NCBI RefSeq assembly: GCF_022009635.1
Contig: NZ_CP091716.1
Coordinates: 2,557,001-2,621,000, forward strand
Length of the DNA: 64,000 nucleotides
Reading direction: 5' to 3'
From: Variovorax paradoxus
Lineage (GTDB): Bacteria; Pseudomonadota; Gammaproteobacteria; Burkholderiales; Burkholderiaceae_C
The position numbers and the translations under genes were made by a program. Numbering within the stretch: position 1 is the first letter of the stretch; the number at the start of each line of letters is the position of its first letter. Positions 19,449 to 28,903 of the stretch are shown piece by piece. The notes beneath the pieces are model-generated. The model made no database searches. It saw only the letters and a program-made list of their open reading frames with translations, and had not been told where the DNA came from.

Positions 19449-19833
19449 GGGGCTGCACTGGTTTCGACGTGGGTTCGGAGTCGCAGCGGGGCATGTCGAG
19501 CTGAATGCGCTCGTAAAACAGATTCAAACAAACTAACTGCAAACGACGAACGTTTCGCACTCGCTGCTTAATTGCCAGTGAGCCTTGCAACAGTTGGCCG
19601 ATGGGCTGGGCAAGGGGGTCTGGAGCAATCCTGACCTCCCGGCTGCAAGGATAATTACATGGGCTGGCTTCGATCCGGGTACCTTGGGTCGAGGCGAGAA
19701 AATAGGGTGCTGGCGTCCGGTTTAGCGTGTGACTGCGCGGTTCCGGAAGCGAGACTTAAATCAGATCACTAAACATGTAGAACTGCGCGATGAAGGCTTG
19801 CGGACGGGGGTTCAAATCCCCCCAGCTCCACCA
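19449..19833 (+). ncRNA. ssrA: transfer-messenger RNA (tmRNA)
   Basis: A 385-base tmRNA. The 5' end GGGGCTG pairs with CAGCTCC before the 3' CCA, forming the alanine tRNA-like acceptor stem, and GGTTCAAATCCC-type sequence gives the T arm (GGGGGTTCAAATCCCCC). The tag reading frame at 19539-19571 encodes ANDERFALAA followed by TAA, typical of betaproteobacteria. It rescues stalled ribosomes with SmpB and marks the peptide for proteolysis. The CCA is encoded. Confidence 0.97.
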
Positions 19834-19847
19834 CATTCTTCACGCAA

Positions 19848-19876
19848 CCCAAGTCCGGCAAGATCACGGACTTGGG
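19848..19876. terminator. bidirectional terminator hairpin after ssrA
   Basis: CCCAAGTCCG (19848-19857) and CGGACTTGGG (19867-19876) form a perfect 10-bp stem with a 9-base loop. It lies between ssrA and the convergent dehydrogenase gene. There is no strong T-run on either side, so termination is likely but not certain. Confidence 0.6.
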
Positions 19877-19887
19877 CAATCTGGCAA

Positions 19888-20778
19888 TCAGCGCAACGCT
19901 TCGACCAGATCCAGCACCATCCGGTCCGGACCGAACTTCTCCACGCCTTGCGTCAGCAGCGCATCCACGGCCTGCGCGATGCCATGTCCGGCTGACGCCT
20001 GTTCCGCCATGTCGTTGTAGTAGCCCAGGTCCTTCTTGGCGTTGGCCATCGAGAACTTCAGCGAGTCGGTGCCGCCCGTCAGCAGCTTGGGCTTGACGCG
20101 TTCCAGCGCCACGCCGTTGCCGCCGCCCTTGGCCAGCACGTCGACGAACACATCGGGCTTCACACCAGCGCGCTCCGCGCAGGCCGCCGCTTCGCACAGC
20201 AGTGCCACGGTGCCCAGCGACACGAAGTTGTGCAGCAGCTTCATCGCATGACCGGCGCCGATGCCACCCACGTGCGTGATGTTCTCGGCAAAGCAGCGCA
20301 GCAGCGGCAGGCACGAGGCCAGCACCTCGGCATCGCCACCCACCAGCAGGTTCAGGCGGCCTTCGGCGGCTTCCTTGGCGGTGCGGGTCATGGGCGCGTC
20401 GATGAACTTGCCGCCCTTGGCACTCACAGCCTCGGCCACCTTGGCGGTGGAGGCGGGCACGGCCGTCGAACAGTCGATCACCACCGTGCCGGGCCGCAGG
20501 GCGGTGAGCGCGCCCTTGTCGCCGAGCATCACAGCTTCCACCTGCGGCGTGCCGGTGACGCACAGGATCAGCACGTCGACCTGTGCCGCGAGCGCGGCCA
20601 CGTCCTTCACCGACGTGGCGCCTGCCTTCAGCAGGCCGTCGATGGGCTGGTTGCCCGCATGTTCAAGCACCGTCAGCTGGTGGCCGTGCTTGACGATGTT
20701 GCTGGCGATGCCGTGGCCCATCAGGCCGACGCCGACGAGGCCGACCTTGCGCGGCGTTTGCTGTTCAGTGGTTGTCAT
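19888..20778 (-). CDS. beta-hydroxyacid dehydrogenase (3-hydroxyisobutyrate dehydrogenase family)
   Basis: A 296-residue NAD(P)-dependent oxidoreductase. The Rossmann motif is GLVGVGLMGHGIASNIVKHG (residues 14-33). The substrate-binding signature appears as FIDAPMTRTAKEA, and the catalytic lysine is in GGIGAGHAMKLLHNF. Relatives act on 3-hydroxyisobutyrate, tartronate semialdehyde or similar beta-hydroxyacids; the substrate here cannot be told. It is the last gene of the nine-gene amidase/importer operon and starts 9 bp after the aldehyde dehydrogenase gene, which suggests it handles a semialdehyde or hydroxyacid made in that pathway. Confidence 0.85.
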   Translation of the reverse strand: MTTTEQQTPRKVGLVGVGLMGHGIASNIVKHGHQLTVLEHAGNQPIDGLLKAGATSVKDVAALAAQVDVLILCVTGTPQVEAVMLGDKGALTALRPGTVVIDCSTAVPASTAKVAEAVSAKGGKFIDAPMTRTAKEAAEGRLNLLVGGDAEVLASCLPLLRCFAENITHVGGIGAGHAMKLLHNFVSLGTVALLCEAAACAERAGVKPDVFVDVLAKGGGNGVALERVKPKLLTGGTDSLKFSMANAKKDLGYYNDMAEQASAGHGIAQAVDALLTQGVEKFGPDRMVLDLVEALR

Positions 20779-20787
20779 GTGTTGTCT

Positions 20788-22236
20788 TCATCCGTGCTTG
20801 ATTGCGATGGTCTTGAGGGTCGTGAATCCGAGCAGGGCCTCGAAGCCCTTCTCGCGGCCGAAGCCGCTGGATTTCACGCCGCCGAAGGGCAGTTCTACAC
20901 CACCCGCCGCACCGTAATTGTTGACGAAGACCTGGCCGCAGTGCAGCTTGTGCGCCATGCGCAACTGGCGCGCGCCGTCGCGGGTCCATACGCCGGCCAC
21001 CAGGCCGAAGTCCGTGCCGTTGGCCAGGCGCACCGCCTCTGCTTCATCGGCAAAGGGCATCACGACCAGCACGGGGCCGAAGATCTCGCGCTGCGCGAGG
21101 TCGCTGTCGTGCGGCACGTCGCGGAACAGCACGGCTTCCTGGTAGTAGCCGGCGGAAGACGCATTGGGCGACACCGTACCGCGTGCCGCCACCTTCAGGC
21201 CCGCGGCCTCGGCCGTCGCGACCATGTCGCGCACCTGGCGGAACTGCTTTTCGTTGATGAGCGGGCCCATGTCCAGGTCCTCGGAGGGCGCCCCTGCGCG
21301 CACGGCCGCGAAACGCTTGGCCAGCCGCGCGACGACCTCTTCGTAGACCGACTGCTCCACCAGCACGCGGCTGCCCGCGGAGCAGGTCTGGCCCGCGTTC
21401 TGGATGATGGCGTTGAGCAGCACCGGCTCTGCCGCGTCGAGGTCGGCGTCGGCGAACACGATCTGCGGCGACTTGCCGCCCAGCTCCAGCGTCACCGGGC
21501 AGTGGCGCTCGGCGGCGGCCAGGCCCACGCTGCGGCCGGTCATGGTCGAGCCGGTGAACGAGATGTGATCGATGCCCGGGTGCGCGCACAGTGCCGCGCC
21601 GGCTTCCTTGCCGTAGCCCGTCACCACGTTGAGCGCGCCGGCCGGGAAGCCGACTTCGGTCGCGAGTTCGGCGAGCCGCAGCAGCGACAGGCTGGCATCC
21701 TCGGCCGGCTTCACCACGCAGGCGTTGCCCGCTGCGAGCGATGCGCCCACGCTGCGGCCCGCGATCTGCATCGGGTAGTTCCAGGGAATGATGTGGCCCG
21801 TCACGCCGTGCGGAATGCGCACTGTCAGCACTGTGTAGCCGCGCTCATAGGGCAGGGTGTCGCCGTGCAGCTTGTCGCATGCGCCGGCGTAGTACTCCAT
21901 GTAGCGGGCCAGCGCGGTGGCGTCGTTGCGTGCCACGCGCAGTGCCTTGCCGGTGTCGCGCGCCTCGAGCTGGGCCAGCTCTTCGTGGTGCTCCATCACG
22001 GCGGCGCCGAGCTTGGCGAGCAGCCGGCCGCGCTGCAGCGCGGTCATCTCGCCCCAGGGGCCGTCGAAGTTGTCGCCCATGGCCTGGCGCGCGGCGCGCA
22101 CGGCGGTGTCGATGTCGGCGGTGGTGCCGCGTGCGATCTCGCCGAATTTCTGGCCGTCGCTCGGATCGATCACGTCGATGGTGGCGTTGCCTTCGGACGC
22201 CACGCGGCGGCCGTCGATGAAGTGGGTGGCGGTCAT
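20788..22236 (-). CDS. NAD(P)-dependent aldehyde dehydrogenase
   Basis: A 482-residue enzyme of the ALDH superfamily that oxidises an aldehyde to its acid. Visible landmarks are the cofactor and membrane of the fold IPWNYPMQIAGRSVGASLAAGN, FTGSTMTGRSVGLAAAER, the general base in LELGGKSPQIVFAD and the catalytic cysteine in NAGQTCSAGSRVLV. The C-terminal FGGVKSSGFGREKGFEALL is typical. Closest in style to betaine-aldehyde or semialdehyde dehydrogenases, but no specific substrate is assigned. It lies between the amidase and the hydroxyacid dehydrogenase genes in one operon. Confidence 0.88.
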   Translation of the reverse strand: MTATHFIDGRRVASEGNATIDVIDPSDGQKFGEIARGTTADIDTAVRAARQAMGDNFDGPWGEMTALQRGRLLAKLGAAVMEHHEELAQLEARDTGKALRVARNDATALARYMEYYAGACDKLHGDTLPYERGYTVLTVRIPHGVTGHIIPWNYPMQIAGRSVGASLAAGNACVVKPAEDASLSLLRLAELATEVGFPAGALNVVTGYGKEAGAALCAHPGIDHISFTGSTMTGRSVGLAAAERHCPVTLELGGKSPQIVFADADLDAAEPVLLNAIIQNAGQTCSAGSRVLVEQSVYEEVVARLAKRFAAVRAGAPSEDLDMGPLINEKQFRQVRDMVATAEAAGLKVAARGTVSPNASSAGYYQEAVLFRDVPHDSDLAQREIFGPVLVVMPFADEAEAVRLANGTDFGLVAGVWTRDGARQLRMAHKLHCGQVFVNNYGAAGGVELPFGGVKSSGFGREKGFEALLGFTTLKTIAIKHG

Positions 22237-22260
22237 GGTGTCATGTCTCCTTGTGGCGGA

Positions 22261-23664
22261 TCACTTGGGTTCCGGCCAGGGTTTCTGTGCTTCGCGGATC
22301 TGCTCGAAGGCGCGGCTGAACTGCAGCACGCCCAGGTCGTCGAAACGGCGCCCCGCGATCTGCAGGCCGATGGGCAAGCCTTCGGCCGAGTAGCCGCAGT
22401 TGATCGAGGCGGCCGGCTGCTCCGACATGTTGTAGGGCACCGTGAAGCCGATGTGCTCCAGCGGCCGCATCGGGTCGTTGGTCGGCGAGGCGTGGTCGGC
22501 GGGCGCCGGCAGGTTAGGCGACACCGGCGAGATCACGAAATCGTAGGCCTTGGTGGCCGAGATGGTGGCCGCGCGCGTGGCGACGAACTGGCTGTAGGCG
22601 TCGAAGATGTGCGCGCCCGAAAAGCCGGCGGCGCTCTCGGCCCAGTCGCGGATGTACGGCAGGATCTTCGCGCGCTGCTCGGCCGTCATGGCCTGCATGT
22701 CGAGGCACGAGCGCATGCGCCAGAAGTGGTCCATGCCCTGCAGCATCTTCGGCGTCATGAACGCCGGGATTTCCTCGACGTGCGCGCCGGCGGCCTCGAT
22801 GCGTTTCGCCGCGCGGCGCACCGCTTCGGCGATCTGCGGATCCAGCGGCAGGCCACAGCCTGCGTCCATGTGCAGCGCCACGAGCTTGCCCTTGATGAAC
22901 GACGGGTCGACCTCGAAGGCGTTCCAGTCGATGACCGGCGGCGGCAGTTCCGAATAGTCGCGGTCGTCGGGCTGTGCCATCGACGCCATCATCAGCGCCG
23001 AATCGGCCACGGTGCGCGTCATCGGCCCGGCGCAGCGGCCCATGTAGGGCGAGCTCAGGGGGATGCGGCCGAAGCTGGGCTTGAGCGTGTAGATGCCGCA
23101 CCAGCTGGCGGGCAGGCGCAGCGAGCCGCCGATGTCGGTACCCACGTGCAGCGGGCCATAACCGGCGGCAGCCGCCGCGCCTGCGCCGGAGCTGGAACCG
23201 CCCGGCGTGCGCGAAAGATCCCACGGGTTGCGCGAAAGCTCATGAAAGCTCGACAGCCCCGACGACAGCATGCCCAGGTCGGGCATCGTGGTCTTGGCCA
23301 CCAGCACCGTGCCGTCTTCCTTCAGGCGGGCGGCGGGCGGCGAGTCGTAGCTCATCGGCACGAGCTCGTAGGCGGCGGTGCCCAGCGGCATCGGATCGCC
23401 CTCGGTCGCGAGGTTGTCCTTGATGGTCACTGGCACGCCATCGAGCGTGCCGCGCGGCTTGCCGGCCAGCCAGCGGGCCTCGGAGGCGCGCGCCTGCTCC
23501 AGCGCGAGTTCGGGCCGGAACAGCCAGGTCGCGCGAAGCTCGGGTTCGTACGCGGCGATGCGTTCGTTCACCGAGCGCGCCACTTCCACCGGCGACAGCT
23601 CCTTGGCGGCGTAAGCCGCGTGCAGCTCCTGCACGCTCAGCGAATAGAGGGGCTTCGTCGTCAT
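22261..23664 (-). CDS. amidase (amidase signature family)
   Basis: A 467-residue serine amidase. The Ser-cisSer-Lys machinery is visible: the lysine in VPVTIKDNLATEG, the Gly/Ser-rich GGSSSGAGAAAAAGYG, and the nucleophile region GTDIGGSLRLPASWCGIYTLKPSFGR. It hydrolyses a carboxamide to acid and ammonia (or amine). There is no signal peptide, so it acts in the cytoplasm on material brought in by the adjacent peptide-type importer. Start 23664 is 4 bp from the stop of the binding-protein gene. Confidence 0.9.
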   Translation of the reverse strand: MTTKPLYSLSVQELHAAYAAKELSPVEVARSVNERIAAYEPELRATWLFRPELALEQARASEARWLAGKPRGTLDGVPVTIKDNLATEGDPMPLGTAAYELVPMSYDSPPAARLKEDGTVLVAKTTMPDLGMLSSGLSSFHELSRNPWDLSRTPGGSSSGAGAAAAAGYGPLHVGTDIGGSLRLPASWCGIYTLKPSFGRIPLSSPYMGRCAGPMTRTVADSALMMASMAQPDDRDYSELPPPVIDWNAFEVDPSFIKGKLVALHMDAGCGLPLDPQIAEAVRRAAKRIEAAGAHVEEIPAFMTPKMLQGMDHFWRMRSCLDMQAMTAEQRAKILPYIRDWAESAAGFSGAHIFDAYSQFVATRAATISATKAYDFVISPVSPNLPAPADHASPTNDPMRPLEHIGFTVPYNMSEQPAASINCGYSAEGLPIGLQIAGRRFDDLGVLQFSRAFEQIREAQKPWPEPK

Positions 23665-23668
23665 CGCA

Positions 23669-25162
23669 TCAACCCCACGAGATCGCGGCCAGGTCGTTCA
23701 CCACGATCGGCATGTTTGGCCACAGGCCCTTGACCTCCTTGCGCGCGATGGTCGGGAACACCGCCTGGTAGAGGAAGCCGTTCACCGCGTCGGTGGCCAG
23801 CATGCGCTGCGCATCGGCCAGCAGGTCGGCGCGGCGCTTCTTGTTCTCTTCGTTCTGGATGGTGACGAACAGGTCGCGGAACTTCTTGGAGTCGTAGCCC
23901 CAGTAGTAGTCGGCCTCGGTGTACTTCACCAGGTCGAAGGGCTCCACGTGCGCCACCATCGTCAGGTCGAAGTCGTGCGCGCCGCCGAAAGTGCCGCTGA
24001 GCCACTGGGCCCACTCGACGTTCTGGATCTTCACGTTGATGCCGATCTGCGCCAGCTGCGCAGCGATCATCTCGCCGCCCTGACGTGCATACGAGGGCGG
24101 CGGCAGCTGCAGGCGCAGTTCCAGCGGCGTCTTCACGCCGGCTTCGGCCAGCAGCTTCTTCGCCTTCTCGATGTCGAAGGGGTTCATCGCCGTGGTGTCG
24201 ACGAAGCCCGGCGCGCCCATCGCGTAATGGCTGCCGATTGGCTTGCCGAAGCCGTCCGCCGCGCCCTGGATGATGGCGTTGCGGTCGATGGCCGCCAGGA
24301 TCGCGCGGCGCACGCGCACGTCGTCCAGCGGTTTCTTGCGGTTGTTGATGGTCAGGATCACCTTGCCGCGCGTGCCCACTTCGATCACCTGGAAGCGCGG
24401 GTTGCCCTTGAACTGCGCCACCGAGCGCGTGCCCGCGCGCGGGAAGATGTCGATGTCGTTTGCCATCAGCGCGGCGGTCTGCGCCGCGGTGTCCGACATG
24501 AAGCGGAACACGAACTTCGGAACCTTCGCCAGGTTCTGGTCGCGGTAGCTCGGCGACTTGACCAGCGTGCACGAGGCGCCGCGCTGCCATGCACTCAGCT
24601 TGTAGGGGCCGGTGCCTACCGGCGCGGTGGCGTTGGTGTCGGCGCTCTTGGGCTCGACGATGCAGGCGGTCGACTGCCCCAGCATGAAGGGCAGATCGGG
24701 GTTGGGCAGTGTGCTGTTGACGCCCACCGTGTACTCGTCGAGCACCACGGTGCCGATCTCGCTGAAGAAGCGCTTGTCCTTGTTGGTGCTCTTGGCGCCG
24801 CCCGCGCGGTCGAACGAGAACTTCACCGTGTGCGCGTTGAAGGGCTGGTCGTTCTCGAAGCGCACGCCCTTGCGTAGCTTGAAGACGAAGGTCTTCATGT
24901 CGGGCGACGACGACCAGCTTTCGGCCAGCATCGGCGTGACCGAGCCGTCGGCGTTCACCTTGGTGAGCGTCTCGAAGATGTTGTACTGCGTGATTTCCGC
25001 GATGGCCGATGCCGCGCCGGTGGTCGGGTCCAGGCCCGGCGGTTCGAGCGGCATGCCGATCGTCAGCGTGTTCTTGCCGGCCTGCGCGCGCGCCTGGGGC
25101 AGGAAGACACCCGGGATTGCCGCGGCCATGGCGGAAGTCATGAGTGTGCGTCGCTTCAACAT
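23669..25162 (-). CDS. ABC transporter solute-binding protein, peptide type
   Basis: A 497-residue family 5 extracellular binding protein (DppA/OppA type). The N-terminus MLKRRTLMTSAMAAAIPGVF has twin arginine-like Lys-Arg-Arg and a hydrophobic core ending in ARAQA, so it is exported. Landmarks are NTLTIGMPLEPPGLDPTT, MLAESWSSSPDMKTFVFKLR and the FENDQPFNAHTVKFSFDR family signature. It captures a peptide- or amide-like ligand in the periplasm for the DppBCDF-type importer encoded upstream. The start at 25162 restores the signal peptide; a longer frame to 25270 overlaps the ATPase gene. Confidence 0.92.
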   Translation of the reverse strand: MLKRRTLMTSAMAAAIPGVFLPQARAQAGKNTLTIGMPLEPPGLDPTTGAASAIAEITQYNIFETLTKVNADGSVTPMLAESWSSSPDMKTFVFKLRKGVRFENDQPFNAHTVKFSFDRAGGAKSTNKDKRFFSEIGTVVLDEYTVGVNSTLPNPDLPFMLGQSTACIVEPKSADTNATAPVGTGPYKLSAWQRGASCTLVKSPSYRDQNLAKVPKFVFRFMSDTAAQTAALMANDIDIFPRAGTRSVAQFKGNPRFQVIEVGTRGKVILTINNRKKPLDDVRVRRAILAAIDRNAIIQGAADGFGKPIGSHYAMGAPGFVDTTAMNPFDIEKAKKLLAEAGVKTPLELRLQLPPPSYARQGGEMIAAQLAQIGINVKIQNVEWAQWLSGTFGGAHDFDLTMVAHVEPFDLVKYTEADYYWGYDSKKFRDLFVTIQNEENKKRRADLLADAQRMLATDAVNGFLYQAVFPTIARKEVKGLWPNMPIVVNDLAAISWG

Positions 25163-25208
25163 TCGATAGTTCCTGGAGGTGAGGGAGAAATTGGGAGGTC
25201 CGGCCCGG

Positions 25209-26024
25209 CTAGCGAGACGGCGTGTGCAGCACCGCCGACAGCAGCGTGCGCGTGTACTCGTGCTGCGCATGCGCGAAGAGATCGGCCGGACGGCCTCGCT
25301 CCACGATGCGGCCCTTGAAGACCACGCACACTTCGTCGCACAGGTGGTTGACCACCGCGAGGTCGTGGCTGATGAGCAGGTAGCTGATGCCGAACTGCTG
25401 CTGCAGGTCCTGCATGAGGTTGAGCACCTGGGCCTGCACCGACACGTCGAGCGCGCTCACCGGCTCGTCGGCCACGATGAGCTTGGGACGCGTGATGAGC
25501 GCTCGCGCGATGGCGATGCGCTGGCGCTGTCCGCCCGAGAACTCGTGCGGGTACTTGTCCATGTCGGTGGTGCGCAGGCCGACGGCGGAGAGTGCTTCCG
25601 ATGCGCGCTCGCGCTGCTCGGCGCGGCTGGTTTCGGCCAGCGCCTCCAGCGGCTCGGCCACGATGCGCGCCACGGTCTGGCGCGGATCGAGCGAACCATA
25701 CGGGTCCTGGAACACCATCTGGAAGTCGCGCCGCGCCACGCGCAACGCTTCCTTCGACAGCGAATGCAGATCGCGGCCTTCGAGCGAGACGGTGCCAGAC
25801 GTGGGCGTGTCCAGCGCCATCACCAGGCGCGCGATGGTCGATTTGCCCGAGCCCGATTCGCCGACGATGCCCATGCTCTTGCCGGCCTGCACATCGAAGC
25901 TCACGCCGTTGAGCGCCTTCACCGTGGGCGGCGGCCCGAACAGCTTCTCGCGCGGCAGCGCGTAGTGGCGATAGAGGTTCTTCACGGCCAGCAAGGGCTG
26001 GCCGGCGGTGGTGGGCTGGCTCAT
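25209..26024 (-). CDS. ABC transporter ATP-binding protein, DppF-like
   Basis: A 271-residue nucleotide-binding subunit of a peptide-type importer. Walker A GESGSGKSTIARL, signature FSGGQRQRIAIARAL, Walker B LIVADEPVSALD and the H-loop SHDLAVV are all intact. It overlaps the preceding DppD-like gene by four bases (ATGA). It powers uptake together with the DppD-like subunit. Confidence 0.92.
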   Translation of the reverse strand: MSQPTTAGQPLLAVKNLYRHYALPREKLFGPPPTVKALNGVSFDVQAGKSMGIVGESGSGKSTIARLVMALDTPTSGTVSLEGRDLHSLSKEALRVARRDFQMVFQDPYGSLDPRQTVARIVAEPLEALAETSRAEQRERASEALSAVGLRTTDMDKYPHEFSGGQRQRIAIARALITRPKLIVADEPVSALDVSVQAQVLNLMQDLQQQFGISYLLISHDLAVVNHLCDEVCVVFKGRIVERGRPADLFAHAQHEYTRTLLSAVLHTPSR

Positions 26025-27028
26025 GCGAGGAGGGCGGAGGCGGCGGCCTTGGCGTTCAGCGCGGCGATCTCGCCGAGCCGCAGGCAGCGCACCGTGTGGT
26101 CGTTCGGCAGCAGCGTGGCCTGGGGCCGCGTGCTCTGGCACAGGTCGATGGTGTGGGCGCAGCGGCCCGCGAAGGCGCAGCCGCGCGGCATGTCGACCAG
26201 CTCGGGCACGCTGCCGCGGATGGTCGGCAGCCGGCCGGCACGCACCGCGCCGATGGCGGGGCGCGCCGCGAACAGGCCGCGCGTGTAGGGGTGCGCGCGG
26301 CCGGCGAAGACCGTGTCGGTCGGGCCGCTTTCCACCGCGCTGCCGCCGTACATCACCAGCATGCGCTTCACGCTGTTGGCAATCACGCCGAGGTCGTGCG
26401 AGATCAGGATCATCGCCATGCCCATTTCCTTGACCAGGCTCTGGATCAGGTCGAGCACCTGCTTCTGGATGGTCACGTCGAGTGCCGTCGTCGGCTCGTC
26501 GGCGATCAGCAGGTCGGGTCCACAGGCCAGCGCCATCGCGATGCCGATGCGCTGGCGTTGCCCGCCCGAGAACTGGTGCGGGTAGGCATCGAGGCGCGAA
26601 GCCGCGTCGGGAATGCCCACGCGGTCGAGCAGGCTCAGCGCCTCCTTGCGGGCCTGCGCCTTGGTCAGTCCGCGGTGCAGCTGCAGCGGCTCGCCGACCT
26701 GGCGCGCGATGGTGTGCACCGGGTTCAGCGCCGTCATCGGCTCCTGGAAGATCATGCCGATGCGGTTGCCGCGGATCTGGCACATCTGCTTTTCGGGCAG
26801 GCCGACGAGCTCCTGCCCGTCGAGCTTGATGCTGCCCGTGACCTGCGCGCTGGAGGGCAGGAGGCCCATGAGCGACATCACGGTGATCGACTTGCCGCAG
26901 CCCGATTCGCCGACGATGCCGAGCGTTTCGCCGCGCTCCAGCGAGAACGAGATGCCGCGCACGGCCTGCGCTGGACCGCGCTGGGTCTGCAGGCCGATCT
27001 GGAGGTTGTTGACTTCGAGGAGGGGCAT
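26021..27028 (-). CDS. ABC transporter ATP-binding protein, DppD-like
   Basis: A 335-residue nucleotide-binding subunit with Walker A GESGCGKSITVM, signature FSGGQRQRIGIAMAL, Walker B LLIADEPTTALD and switch SHDLGV. The C-terminal region (about residues 250-320) carries the Cys-containing oligopeptide extension (DMPRGCAFAGRCAHTIDLCQS), which in this family can hold an iron-sulfur cluster. Start 27028 is supported by GGAGG-like sequence upstream. It pairs with the DppF-like ATPase. Confidence 0.92.
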   Translation of the reverse strand: MPLLEVNNLQIGLQTQRGPAQAVRGISFSLERGETLGIVGESGCGKSITVMSLMGLLPSSAQVTGSIKLDGQELVGLPEKQMCQIRGNRIGMIFQEPMTALNPVHTIARQVGEPLQLHRGLTKAQARKEALSLLDRVGIPDAASRLDAYPHQFSGGQRQRIGIAMALACGPDLLIADEPTTALDVTIQKQVLDLIQSLVKEMGMAMILISHDLGVIANSVKRMLVMYGGSAVESGPTDTVFAGRAHPYTRGLFAARPAIGAVRAGRLPTIRGSVPELVDMPRGCAFAGRCAHTIDLCQSTRPQATLLPNDHTVRCLRLGEIAALNAKAAASALLA

Positions 27029-27035
27029 CGTGGTT

Positions 27036-27917
27036 TCAGCGTGCGCGGGCAAGGCGCGGATCGAGCAGGTCGCGCAGGCCGTCGCCCAGCAGGTTCAGGC
27101 CGAGCACCGCCAGCGCGATCGCCATGCCGGGGAAAACCGCCAGCAGTGGCTGCTGGAACATCAGGGTCTGCGCTTCGCTGAGCATGCGGCCCCATGAGGG
27201 CTGCGGCGGCTGCGTGCCCAGGCCGAGGTAGGAGAGCGCCGCCTCCGCGAGGATGGCGATGGCGAAGCGGATGGTGATCTGCACGATCAGCACGGCCGAA
27301 ATGTTCGGCAGCACGTGCTGCATGGTGATCGCGAACGAGCCCTTGCCGCAGGCGCGCGCGGCGGCCACGTACTCGCGCGACCAGATGGCATTGGCCGACG
27401 CGCGCGTGATGCGCGCGAAGGTCGGGATGTTGTAGATGCCGATGGCCACGATGGCATTCACGATGCCGGCGCCGAACACGGCGGTCATCATGATGGCCGA
27501 GAGAATCGCGGGAAAGGCCAGCGTGAAGTCCGACAGCCGCATGACCGCTTCCTCGACCCAGCCGCGCTTGGCGGCAGCGAGCAGGCCCAGCGCGGTGCCG
27601 ACCACCAGGCCGATGCCCACGGCAATGATGCCTACCAGGATGGACGCCCGCGCGCCCACCAGCAGCAGCGAGGCCACGTCGCGCCCGAAGGCATCGGTGC
27701 CCAGCCAGTGCGAGCCCGTGGGCGCCTGCATCTTGTTGGCCATGTCCATCGCATACGGCGACCACGGCGTCCAGACAAAAGACACGAGTGCCGCGATGAG
27801 CAGCAGCGCGGCCAGCACGCCGCCGATGACGAAGCTGCGGTGCTTCACCGCGCGTTGCCAGAAACCGGGGAGCTTGAGCGCCGCGGCGCTGGGGGCCGGG
27901 GCCGTGATGGCGTTCAT
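27036..27917 (-). CDS. ABC transporter permease, DppC-like
   Basis: A 293-residue inner membrane permease with an N-terminal cytoplasmic tail, a first helix at about residues 31-52 (FVIGGVLAALLLIAALVSFV), the family HWLGTDAFGRDVASLLLVGAR segment and the EAA loop EYVAAARACGKGSFAITMQHVLPN that contacts the ATPases. The start overlaps the DppB-like gene by four bases. It forms the channel with that partner. Confidence 0.92.
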   Translation of the reverse strand: MNAITAPAPSAAALKLPGFWQRAVKHRSFVIGGVLAALLLIAALVSFVWTPWSPYAMDMANKMQAPTGSHWLGTDAFGRDVASLLLVGARASILVGIIAVGIGLVVGTALGLLAAAKRGWVEEAVMRLSDFTLAFPAILSAIMMTAVFGAGIVNAIVAIGIYNIPTFARITRASANAIWSREYVAAARACGKGSFAITMQHVLPNISAVLIVQITIRFAIAILAEAALSYLGLGTQPPQPSWGRMLSEAQTLMFQQPLLAVFPGMAIALAVLGLNLLGDGLRDLLDPRLARAR

Positions 27918-28864
27918 ATGTCGCTGGCCTTGATGCGCGGGTCGATGACGGCGTAGAGCACGTCGACCACGAAATTCACGATGACGACCATGGCCGCCAG
28001 CAGCATCACGCAGTTGCGCACCACGATCAGGTCGCGGTTGCTGATGGCCTGGAAGATCAGCCGGCCGAGGCCGGGAAGATAGAACACGTTCTCCACCACG
28101 ATTGTGCCGGCCAGCAGCTCGGAGAACTGCATGCCCATGACGGTGATGACGGGGATCATGGCGTTGCGCAGCACATGGGTCCACAGCACCATGCGCTGCG
28201 ACACGCCCTTGGCGCGCGCGGTGCGCACGAAGTCTTCGCGCATCACTTCCAGCACGGCCGAGCGCGTGATGCGCGCGAGGATCGCGGCCTGTACCACCGC
28301 CAGTGAAAGCGCGGGCAGCAACAGCGACTTGACGCCCGAGAAGAAGCCGTCGCCCCAGCCCTCGAAGCCGCCGGCGGAGAACCACTGCAGCTTCACCGAG
28401 AACACGAGGATCAGAAGAATCGCGAACCAGAAATTGGGAATGGCGATGCCGACCTGGGCCATGCCCATCAGGCCGACGTCGCCCAGCTTGTTGTGGCGCG
28501 CGGCGGCGGTCACGCCCACCAGCAGCGCGATCACCGTGGTGAAGAACATCGCCAGCAGTGCGAGCGGCATGGTGAGTGCCAGGCGCTCCAGGATCAGGTC
28601 GAGCACCGGCGAGCTGTAGGCGTAGCTGTCGCCCAGGTTGCCGGTCAGCAGGCCGCCGATCCAGTGCCAGTAGCGCGTCCATGCCGGCAGGTCGAGGCCG
28701 AGCTTGGTCGCCAGCGCCGCGACTGCTTCAGGCGACGCATCCGGCCCCATCAGCATCTGTGCCGCGTTGCCCGGAAGAATCTCCAGCACCAGAAACACGA
28801 TGATCGACGCGCCGACCAGCGTGCCGATCAGCGTCAGCGTGCGCTTCAGCAGGAACAGGCCCAT
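27914..28864 (-). CDS. ABC transporter permease, DppB-like
   Basis: A 316-residue inner membrane permease. Six hydrophobic segments are visible, starting with the N-terminal helix RTLTLIGTLVGASIIVFLVL. The periplasmic loop has GPDASPEAVAALATKLGLDLP, and the EAA motif is MREDFVRTARAKGVSQRMVLWTHVLRNAMIPV. It is the first transporter gene after the dehydrogenase gene, from which it is separated by 39 bp. Confidence 0.92.
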   Translation of the reverse strand: MGLFLLKRTLTLIGTLVGASIIVFLVLEILPGNAAQMLMGPDASPEAVAALATKLGLDLPAWTRYWHWIGGLLTGNLGDSYAYSSPVLDLILERLALTMPLALLAMFFTTVIALLVGVTAAARHNKLGDVGLMGMAQVGIAIPNFWFAILLILVFSVKLQWFSAGGFEGWGDGFFSGVKSLLLPALSLAVVQAAILARITRSAVLEVMREDFVRTARAKGVSQRMVLWTHVLRNAMIPVITVMGMQFSELLAGTIVVENVFYLPGLGRLIFQAISNRDLIVVRNCVMLLAAMVVIVNFVVDVLYAVIDPRIKASDI

Positions 28865-28903
28865 CTCAGTCTCCCCGGCCGCAAAGGAATGAGGGGCTCG
28901 CCG

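Noticed and set aside
20230..23733. 1,167-codon plus-strand frame opposite the ALDH and amidase genes
   Set aside because: Covers three real genes in antisense and shows the same His/Arg/Gly/Ala bias as other antisense frames here.
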